From Clostridia bacterium (GTDB lineage: Bacteria > Bacillota > Clostridia > Christensenellales > Borkfalkiaceae), in assembly GCA_029063275.1 (NCBI GenBank), contig JAIDOO010000353.1, positions 1 through 6,743 of the forward strand: a stretch of 6,743 bases of DNA. The letters run 5' to 3'. This document shows positions 1 through 5,773 of this stretch, piece after piece (position 1 is the first letter of the stretch; every line of letters begins with the position of its first letter). The notes beneath the pieces were generated by a model, which searched no databases, was not told the origin of the DNA, and saw nothing but the letters and a program-made list of their open reading frames with translations. A program made the position numbers and the translations under genes.

Positions 1-10
1 TTTTAGAGTG

Positions 11-44
11 GTCTAGTGGGCTCGTAGATGTGTATAAGAGTGAG
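11..44 (+). other. Illumina Nextera Read 2 adapter remnant (non-biological)
   Basis: Positions 11-25 match the Nextera Read 2 arm GTCTCGTGGGCTCGG except at 15 (A for C) and 25 (T for G). Positions 26-44 match the Tn5 mosaic end AGATGTGTATAAGAGACAG except at 41-42 (TG for AC). That is 30 of 34 bases in the correct order and orientation: the adapter's 3' end abuts the insert, which would begin near 45. The adapter sequence is established knowledge; the match is counted by eye. The ten bases before it could be index sequence or assembly noise. They should be trimmed too, and genomic content should be taken to start at about 45. Confidence 0.93.
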
Positions 45-181
45 AATTATAATAAATTACATAGAATAAGTCAAATGTTTTGTATTCCGGAAAAACGAAT
101 TTTTCTGCCGGCGCAAACTTTCCGTTTGATTATGCATCTCGTTTTTAGTACTTCTCCACAGCAATACTAAACCTGAGCGAA

Positions 182-216
182 GCCGCCCGCGCAAAATGCG
201 CGGGCGGCGGTTTTTT
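182..216 (+). terminator. Rho-independent terminator, rightward, abutting the glgB stop
   Basis: A perfect 11-bp GC-rich stem (182-192 with 198-208, GCCGCCCGCGC / GCGCGGGCGGC) closes a 5-base AAAAT loop. It is followed by GG and then six T plus ATTT on the plus strand. The T-tract lies on the right, so the classic intrinsic-terminator orientation is rightward, ending a transcript that enters from the left contig edge. On the minus strand the hairpin begins 6 bases after the glgB stop codon but is followed by TTCGCTCAGG, with no U-tract. For glgB it could therefore serve as a 3'-stabilising hairpin or a weak bidirectional terminator. Confidence 0.82.
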
Positions 217-2293
217 ATTTCTTTTCGGTCGGTTTAGACGTTTTTGCTTTTTCGGCGGTTTTGGCGGTTGACTTTTTTGCTTTGGATTTTCCGCTTAATA
301 AATTTGCGGGAATTTCAACCTGCGGCACGTGCGATATATCGGTTTTAGCTTCTTTATGCGCTTTCAAAATACTGTCGCGCACCCTCTTCTCCTCTGCGGT
401 TTCCTCGGGCGCGCTCTCGTGATAGGGCACCTCGAAAATCACCGATTCCAAAGGTCTGAGGTTAAAGGTGAGCTTGTATTTTCTTCCGTCGCAAAGCTCT
501 TCCTTTGCGTCTATTTCAAGCGGGCTTCCGTCGGGATAGGTTGAGAATATTCGCTTGTACACACCGCTTACGGGTGCGCCCACGCCCATATCCTGTCTTT
601 CGACAGGCGCAAAATTGCACACGAATATAAGCGCGTTGTTATAGTTCCAGGGGTTGCGCCTTATAAAGGTGAAAATGTTTCTGTTATAGTCGCCGCTGTT
701 AATCCACTCAAACGAGTTTTTGCCGCCGCAGTCGTTGTACAGCACGGGGTAAGATTTATATATATGTAACAGCGTGCGGTAGCAGTCCATAACGTCGCGG
801 TGTCCCGCGTCGTCGCACAACCACCAGTCAAGCCCTGTTTTATAATTCCACTCGCTCTCCTGTCCAAAGTCCTGACCCATAAACAGAAGCTTTTTACCGG
901 GGTGTCCCGTCATCATAGTGTAACAGGTTTTAAGACTGCCCAGCTTATCCATACGCGAGCCGGGGAATTTATTGTACATACTGCCCTTGCCGTAAACCAC
1001 TTCGTCGTGGGACAGAACGAGCATATAATTTTCGTCGAAAACGTATTCGAAGGTATGGGTCATAAGACCGTGATGGTAAGGTCTGAAAATAGGGTCGGTG
1101 TTGTAGTATTTTATCGAGTCGTTCATCCAACCCATATTCCATTTCAGCCCGAATCCGAAGCCGCCCTGCTTAGCGGGCTTTGTCATTCCTGCCAGAATAG
1201 AGCTGTCCTCCGCGATTAAAAATGCGTCGGTTCTCGCGCGAAGTATGCTGTTAAGATGCTTGATAAACTCGAAGCTTTCAAGATTTTCGTTACCGCCGTA
1301 AACGTTGGGGCGCCATTCGCCGCGTCCGAACGAGTTGTAAAGCATTGCGGCTACCGCGTCCACGCGCAAAGCGTCAACGTGGTATTTTTCCACCCAGAAA
1401 AAGGCGGAAGCTATCAGAAAGTTGGAAACCTCTTTTTTGCCTAAGTCGAACGCCTTGGTCCCCCACTCGGGATATTCGGCGCGCAGAGGGTCGGAGTACT
1501 CGTAAAGGGGCGTGCCGTCAAAGTTGGCAAGCGCGAAATCGTCCTTGGGGAAATGCGCGGGCACCCAGTCCAAAATTACGCCTATTCCGTGCTCGTGCAT
1601 ATAGTCCACGAAATACATAAAATCCTGCGGCGAGCCGTATCTTGCGGTGGGCGCGAAATAGCCCGTTACCTGATAGCCCCAGCTGGGGTCAAAGGGATAT
1701 TCGCAGATTCCCATAAGCTCGATATGCGTATAGCCCATATATTCGACGTACTCGCACAGCTCGTGCGCAAGACGGCGGTAGTCGAAAAACTGGTCCTCGT
1801 CCCATTTGGACAAATCCTTTTTCCAGCTCCCGAGGTGCACCTCGTACACCGACATAGGCTTTTCAAGGAAGTTATAACCCTTGCGCTCCTTGCGCCACTT
1901 GGTATCATTCCATTTATAATCTTCGAGATTTACGACGACGGACGCATTTTTAGGACGGCACTCGCTGCCGAATGCATAGGGGTCTATTTTGCAAACCTCG
2001 CTGCCGTCCTCGCGCACGACGAGGTATTTATATTTTACACCCTCGCACATGCCGGGCACGAACAGCTCCCAGATGCTGTCGTCGCACTTTTCCATTACGT
2101 CGCGCCACGGCGTCCAGCCGTTGCCGTCCGATAAGACGCAGACCGCGCGCGCGTGCGGCGCCCAGAGAACGAAGTGTACTCCGCGCACACCGCCTATTTC
2201 GCGTATATGCGCGCCCATTTTGTTGTACAGCTCGTAATGCGTACCGTGGTGAAAAAGATAGGTATCGAGTTCACCGAAAAATCTGTTTTCCAT
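215..2293 (-). CDS. glgB: 1,4-alpha-glucan branching enzyme GlgB (GH13, CBM48)
   Basis: GlgB cuts alpha-1,4-glucan chains and rejoins the piece through an alpha-1,6 bond, branching glycogen in the cytoplasm. The 692-residue protein has an N-terminal CBM48-like beta domain (about 30-122, with FVLWAPHA), a GH13 barrel (about 147-525), a C-terminal beta domain (about 530-623) and a non-conserved tail. The branching-enzyme signature SWGYQVTGYFAPT spans 204-216. Catalytic residues are D312 (RVDAVAAMLY), E362 (IAEDSS) and D430 (SHDE). Conserved D242/H247 (DWVPAHF), R310 and H429 are also present. An AAGGGG ribosome site five bases before the ATG supports the start. It lies 20 bases behind the amylase gene, probably co-transcribed with it. 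Oddities: residues 624-692 are extra compared with the ~630-residue Bacillus-type enzyme and end in a Lys/Ala/Thr-rich stretch. The usual HGK after SHDEVV is YGK (Y434). There is no signal peptide. Confidence 0.96.
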   Translation of the reverse strand: MENRFFGELDTYLFHHGTHYELYNKMGAHIREIGGVRGVHFVLWAPHARAVCVLSDGNGWTPWRDVMEKCDDSIWELFVPGMCEGVKYKYLVVREDGSEVCKIDPYAFGSECRPKNASVVVNLEDYKWNDTKWRKERKGYNFLEKPMSVYEVHLGSWKKDLSKWDEDQFFDYRRLAHELCEYVEYMGYTHIELMGICEYPFDPSWGYQVTGYFAPTARYGSPQDFMYFVDYMHEHGIGVILDWVPAHFPKDDFALANFDGTPLYEYSDPLRAEYPEWGTKAFDLGKKEVSNFLIASAFFWVEKYHVDALRVDAVAAMLYNSFGRGEWRPNVYGGNENLESFEFIKHLNSILRARTDAFLIAEDSSILAGMTKPAKQGGFGFGLKWNMGWMNDSIKYYNTDPIFRPYHHGLMTHTFEYVFDENYMLVLSHDEVVYGKGSMYNKFPGSRMDKLGSLKTCYTMMTGHPGKKLLFMGQDFGQESEWNYKTGLDWWLCDDAGHRDVMDCYRTLLHIYKSYPVLYNDCGGKNSFEWINSGDYNRNIFTFIRRNPWNYNNALIFVCNFAPVERQDMGVGAPVSGVYKRIFSTYPDGSPLEIDAKEELCDGRKYKLTFNLRPLESVIFEVPYHESAPEETAEEKRVRDSILKAHKEAKTDISHVPQVEIPANLLSGKSKAKKSTAKTAEKAKTSKPTEKK

Positions 2294-2313
2294 ATTTTCC
2301 CCTTAACGTTATA

Positions 2314-4353
2314 TTAATTCTGATTGAATTTACAAGTGAATACACAGCCCGACTTAGCCGCAACCGTTACAAAAATTCTGCCGTGGCGTACTTCGTATTT
2401 AGTCCCGTCGTTTTTAAGAGAGGAATCGAACGTACAAGCCATTTCCGTACCGCGCTTGACCCCCATTTCCCAGACGGGAACGAAGAGGCTCAAATCTTCG
2501 TCCGTGCAGTTGATTATCACGGCGGCGCAGTCCTCGTTATCGAATCTGCCGTATGAAATATAGCCGTTGCCCGCGTCAAGCTTTTTGACGCTTCCCATTT
2601 TTAAGCAATGGACTTTTTTTCTAAGTTTAATCGCGCCCTTGTGGTAGTCGATAAGCGACTTATCCTCGTGCCCCCAAGGGTAAGTACGGCGCGAGTCGGG
2701 GTCGGTCCAGCCGACCTGTCCAGCTTCGTCCCCGTAATAAATTCCGGGCGAGCCCGGCCAGGTCATCTGTATAAGCACCGCAAGTTGCATAATGCGGACG
2801 TCAACGCCCTGTTCCGCCGCCTGCGGACCCATTGTCTTAATAGTGCCCACCATACCGTTTGTTCTCGTCAAAAACCGTGAATGGTCGTGGTTCGAAAGCT
2901 GGTTGAGAGCGCTGTCAAGCGCGGGACGGGAAAACTTGGACATATTTTTTGCCATTGCTTCGAAAAACGCTTTGCCGTCCCAAAGCCTGTTTCCGTCAAA
3001 ATCCTCGCTGTGCTTTTCCATACCCGTCAAAAACCAGGTAACGGGCTCCATAAAAGCGTCGTAGTTCATAACCGAGTCCCACTCGCCGCCCTTAAACCAG
3101 ACTGAAGGGTCGCCGTAATGCTCGGCAAACACCAGCGCCTCGGGATTAGCCTCGCGGACGCGGTCGCGGAATTTGCGCCAGAATTTATGGTTATACTCGG
3201 GCGAATGTCCGAGGTCGGCGGCAACGTCAAGCCTCCATCCGTCCACGTTGTAGGGCGCGGAAACCCACTTCGCCGCAGTGGATAAAACGTACTCCTCAAG
3301 CTCGGGAGATTTTTCAAAGTTGAGCTTGGGCAGGGTGGCAAATCCCCACCAGCCCTCGTATTCGCTCTTAGCTTCCAGGGGTTTTTCAAAATTGAAGTAG
3401 CTCCTGTACGGGCTTTTCGCCGACTGGAACGCGCCGACCTCATAGCCCTCCTTGCCGAGATAAATCCCCTCTCTGTCCAGCCATTTGTTGAACGAGCCGC
3501 AATGGTTGAAAACGCCGTCGATTACAACCTTCATTCCGCGGGCGTGGATTTCCCCCACCAAATCGGCAAAATATTTATTGCTCTTTTCAAGATTTTTCTG
3601 CGAGGTTACCCTCTTTATATACTTGGGCGCGTAACCGTTGTTATGCTCCCAATGCTGCATTTCGTGCTGTAAATCTTCCTCAATAACTGCAAGATGGGGG
3701 TCGATATAGTCGTAGTCCTGGGTGTCGTACTTATGATTGGACGGTGAGAGAAACAGCGGATTGAAATAGATTGCCTCTACGCCAAGATCCTGCAAGTAAT
3801 CCAGCTTCGAGCGCACGCCCTGCAAATCCCCGCCGTAAAAACAGCGCACGTCCAGCTCGTCGGGATACTTATCCCATTGGGTTATACGCTTCGAGTGTCC
3901 GCCCGTGTAAAAATATTCGTTGTCGCAGACGTCGTTGTCGGGGTTGCCGTTGCAGAATCTGTCTGTAAAAATCTGATAAAATACGGTGCCCTTAGCCCAG
4001 TCGGGAACGCGTTGTCCGGGCACGAAGGAAAAATCATACTCTTCCTGCGCGTTTTCGGCACAGCCGAGCCTGTTATAACATACCACGTCGTCATCGTCAA
4101 CCACCTTGAAAAAGTAGCTTATTTTCTTTGCCGTACAGGTAAAGCTCACCGTGTAAAAATCAAATGTTTCCTCGCCCTTTAAAGCGGGAAGCTTAGTCAT
4201 AGAACGCTTCATTCCGTTTATCACACAATAGGCGTGCAAAACGTCGTTTTTCATCGTCCGTAATTTTAAAGTTACCCTGTCCCCCGCCTTGGGTTCGTAA
4301 GGTTGTTTGAAACTCTCGGTTTCGTCGGCAAAAAGCGCCCTTCTGTTTATCAT
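2314..4353 (-). CDS. Cytoplasmic GH13 alpha-amylase / neopullulanase-like enzyme
   Basis: This 679-residue glycoside hydrolase should act on alpha-glucans such as maltodextrin, glycogen or cyclodextrin. An N-terminal CBM34-like beta domain covers about 1-115. The (beta/alpha)8 barrel runs from about 119 (GTVFYQIFTDRF) to 575, and a C-terminal beta domain from about 585 to 679. All GH13 regions are intact: DGVFNH 279-284, GWRLD with nucleophile D376, VFAEH with acid/base E411, and SNHD with D490. Region V reads LPKLN (341-345), close to the MPKLN of the neopullulanase, cyclomaltodextrinase and maltogenic amylase group. An insert of about 35 residues (around 224-262, containing KYIKRVT) lies before region I; I recall similar inserts in clostridial relatives. 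No signal peptide is visible, so it is likely intracellular. AGAGG seven bases before the ATG supports the start. It is the first gene of the operon with glgB. Exact substrate, and hydrolysis of alpha-1,4 versus alpha-1,6 bonds, cannot be decided from sequence alone. Confidence 0.9.
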   Translation of the reverse strand: MINRRALFADETESFKQPYEPKAGDRVTLKLRTMKNDVLHAYCVINGMKRSMTKLPALKGEETFDFYTVSFTCTAKKISYFFKVVDDDDVVCYNRLGCAENAQEEYDFSFVPGQRVPDWAKGTVFYQIFTDRFCNGNPDNDVCDNEYFYTGGHSKRITQWDKYPDELDVRCFYGGDLQGVRSKLDYLQDLGVEAIYFNPLFLSPSNHKYDTQDYDYIDPHLAVIEEDLQHEMQHWEHNNGYAPKYIKRVTSQKNLEKSNKYFADLVGEIHARGMKVVIDGVFNHCGSFNKWLDREGIYLGKEGYEVGAFQSAKSPYRSYFNFEKPLEAKSEYEGWWGFATLPKLNFEKSPELEEYVLSTAAKWVSAPYNVDGWRLDVAADLGHSPEYNHKFWRKFRDRVREANPEALVFAEHYGDPSVWFKGGEWDSVMNYDAFMEPVTWFLTGMEKHSEDFDGNRLWDGKAFFEAMAKNMSKFSRPALDSALNQLSNHDHSRFLTRTNGMVGTIKTMGPQAAEQGVDVRIMQLAVLIQMTWPGSPGIYYGDEAGQVGWTDPDSRRTYPWGHEDKSLIDYHKGAIKLRKKVHCLKMGSVKKLDAGNGYISYGRFDNEDCAAVIINCTDEDLSLFVPVWEMGVKRGTEMACTFDSSLKNDGTKYEVRHGRIFVTVAAKSGCVFTCKFNQN

Positions 4354-4374
4354 TTTATAACCTCTTCAGCTTTG

Positions 4375-4404
4375 ATTATACCATATATTTCCTTTCAAAG
4401 TCAA
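4375..4404 (-). promoter_or_regulatory. Sigma-A promoter of the amylase-glgB operon
   Basis: On the minus strand, -35 TTGACT (4404-4399) and a perfect -10 TATAAT (4380-4375) are separated by 18 bases. The -10 is preceded by TGG, an extended -10 element. Transcription would start near 4368, giving a leader of only about 15 bases that holds the AGAGG ribosome site. No room remains for a riboswitch or leader attenuator, so any control must act at initiation. Confidence 0.85.
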
Positions 4405-4406
4405 GA

Positions 4407-4422
4407 CGCAATTTTTATTGCG
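4407..4422. promoter_or_regulatory. Hyphenated palindrome, candidate operator
   Basis: CGCAAT-TTTT-ATTGCG has 6-bp perfect inverted arms around a 4-base centre. It ends two bases upstream of the amylase -35 box, with its centre about 46 bases before the predicted start site, and lies between the two divergent promoters. Size and position suit a dimeric regulator. The CGCAA/TTGCG half-sites resemble MalR-type LacI-family operators, but the central CG typical of that family is absent. Function is inferred; a chance palindrome in AT-rich DNA remains possible. Confidence 0.45.
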
Positions 4423-4459
4423 AAATACTAAAAATCCCAAACATTGGCATATCTTTAAA

Positions 4460-4488
4460 TTGACAACAAAAAAGCGTTATGCTATTAT
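4460..4488 (+). promoter_or_regulatory. Sigma-A promoter of the YitT-family genes
   Basis: A perfect -35 TTGACA (4460-4465) and -10 TATTAT (4483-4488, five of six consensus) are separated by the ideal 17 bases. TGC immediately precedes the -10 as an extended element. Predicted start is near 4495, leaving about 22 bases of leader before the ATG at 4517. The -35 boxes of this promoter and the opposing one are 55 bases apart, so the two are divergent rather than overlapping. Confidence 0.87.
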
Positions 4489-4516
4489 TTTTTTATCAAA
4501 CGGAAAGTGAGATTTT

Positions 4517-5632
4517 ATGAAAAAACGTAAAGAAGAAAAAGAGACCGCGCTCCCCGAAGAGAACGGGTCAAAATCCGAAAATCCCGAAGCGGAAGCCGCC
4601 GTAACTGCGGAAGCCGCAGCAGAAACAACCGTAGAAGAAACGCCTGCCAAACCGCAGGTTTTCGGCGACAAGGTGCTGACAAAGGCGCAAAAAAGAAAAC
4701 GCGTGGCGTTAAGCTGGACTTTTATGTTCGCGGGCATTATTATGATGTCGTTCAGCGTTTACTTTTTCCAGACGCCGAACGAGTTCACGATGGGCGGTAT
4801 CGCAGGTATCGCAATTATTCTCGAAAGCTTTATAAAGCCGTTAGTGCCCTTCTTCACTCAGGGCGTGATTATGGCAATAATCAACGTATTCCTGCTTATT
4901 TTGGGACTTATCATTCTCGGTAAGCAGTGCACTATCAAAACCATTATCTGTTCGCTCTTCTATACGGGTTTTATATGGCTTTTCGAGTATCTGGACGTAG
5001 TCGGTTTGATAAATATCGCAGTCGGCAGGGTTGAAACGATTGTAGACCCCGAAACGGGCGAAACGATAACCCGCGCTTTAAAAACGCTTACCGACCAGAG
5101 GTTTATGGAGCTCGTTTATGCGATACTGCTCTTCGGTATCGGCGGCGCGTTGGTATTTAACAGCGGCTCGTCGTCGGGCGGCACCGATATTATCGCGCTT
5201 ATTTTAAAAAAGTACACAAAACTGAACGTGGGCTTCGCGCTTATGCTTATCGACTTTTTGGTTGTATGCATTTCGTTCTACACTTTCGAAAGCGTTGAAA
5301 GCGGGCTTATTTCACTTTTGGGTCTGTTTACAAAATCCTTCCTTTTGGACGGCGTAATAGAGAGTATGGGCAAGACCAAGTACATAACGATAATCACGCA
5401 ACAGCCCGAGCTTATTTCCGACTATATATTAAAGGTAATAAACCACGGCTTTACTATGTACGACGCGGAGGGCGGATATTCGCACCAGAAGAAAAAGGTG
5501 CTTGTAACGGTCTGCAAGCGCAGTGAGGCAATCAGGCTCAAAATCAAAATACACGCCGTTGACCCGTCGGCGTTCGTAATTATCACCGACGCGAATGAGA
5601 TACTCGGCAAGGGCTTCGGCGTCAACTATTAA
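4517..5632 (+). CDS. YitT-family membrane protein with N-terminal acidic extension (paralogue 1)
   Basis: The protein has 371 residues. A hydrophilic N-terminus (1-63) is rich in Glu, Ala and Lys. A multi-spanning YitT (DUF161) membrane region covers about 65-282, with hydrophobic segments near 65-84, 94-109, 116-134, 142-162, 196-215, 238-256 and 262-278. A soluble DUF2179 domain runs from about 286 to 369. Family motifs seen are PNEFTMGGIAGI (87-98) and SSGGTDIIALILKKYT (219-234). YitT proteins are integral membrane proteins of unknown activity, usually about 280-290 residues; the excess here is the N-terminal extension and a hydrophilic loop insert (about 168-190). The ATG is preceded by AAGTGAG five bases upstream. 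The next Met (70) lies inside the first hydrophobic segment, so the long start is favoured. It follows the strong divergent promoter and precedes its paralogue. A transporter or sensor role is conjecture. Confidence 0.92.
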   Translation: MKKRKEEKETALPEENGSKSENPEAEAAVTAEAAAETTVEETPAKPQVFGDKVLTKAQKRKRVALSWTFMFAGIIMMSFSVYFFQTPNEFTMGGIAGIAIILESFIKPLVPFFTQGVIMAIINVFLLILGLIILGKQCTIKTIICSLFYTGFIWLFEYLDVVGLINIAVGRVETIVDPETGETITRALKTLTDQRFMELVYAILLFGIGGALVFNSGSSSGGTDIIALILKKYTKLNVGFALMLIDFLVVCISFYTFESVESGLISLLGLFTKSFLLDGVIESMGKTKYITIITQQPELISDYILKVINHGFTMYDAEGGYSHQKKKVLVTVCKRSEAIRLKIKIHAVDPSAFVIITDANEILGKGFGVNY

Positions 5633-5773
5633 GCGTTCCGCAAGCAATGCTCGTCCCGCGTCTTGATTTCTGTTAGGCTAAACCAACCCATCTCAAATCA
5701 AACTGTAACTTAATATATTTCGAGCTTATCGAGAAAACATTATATATTTACAACTTAAATTTTAACAGGGAAA

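Noticed and set aside
3..170. Plus-strand open frame ending in TAA at 168-170, possible 3' end of a gene
   Set aside because: Its first third is adapter sequence and the remaining ~41 codons are short, with no recognisable motif. Not called as a CDS.
144..171. Inverted repeat TTTAGTA ... TACTAAA with a 14-base loop
   Set aside because: A weak AT-rich 7-bp stem with a large loop and no run of T after it on either strand; the GC hairpin at 182-208 is the convincing structure.
1553..2134. Plus-strand open frame of 193 codons inside glgB
   Set aside because: Antisense to an intact GlgB with complete catalytic motifs. Long antisense frames are expected in this codon usage, and no family is recognisable.
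1972..2556. Plus-strand open frame of 194 codons across the glgB-amylase junction
   Set aside because: Arg/Cys-rich translation typical of an out-of-frame shadow, overlapping two real genes.
4354..4516. Catabolite-response (cre) box or riboswitch in the divergent region
   Set aside because: No match to TGWAANCGNTNWCA was seen, and the predicted leaders are too short for a riboswitch.
5633..5773. Possible internal promoter or terminator between the two YitT genes
   Set aside because: TATATT at 5743-5748 pairs only with a three-of-six -35 (TCGAGC, 5720-5725), and no stable hairpin with a T-tract is present. Nothing callable.
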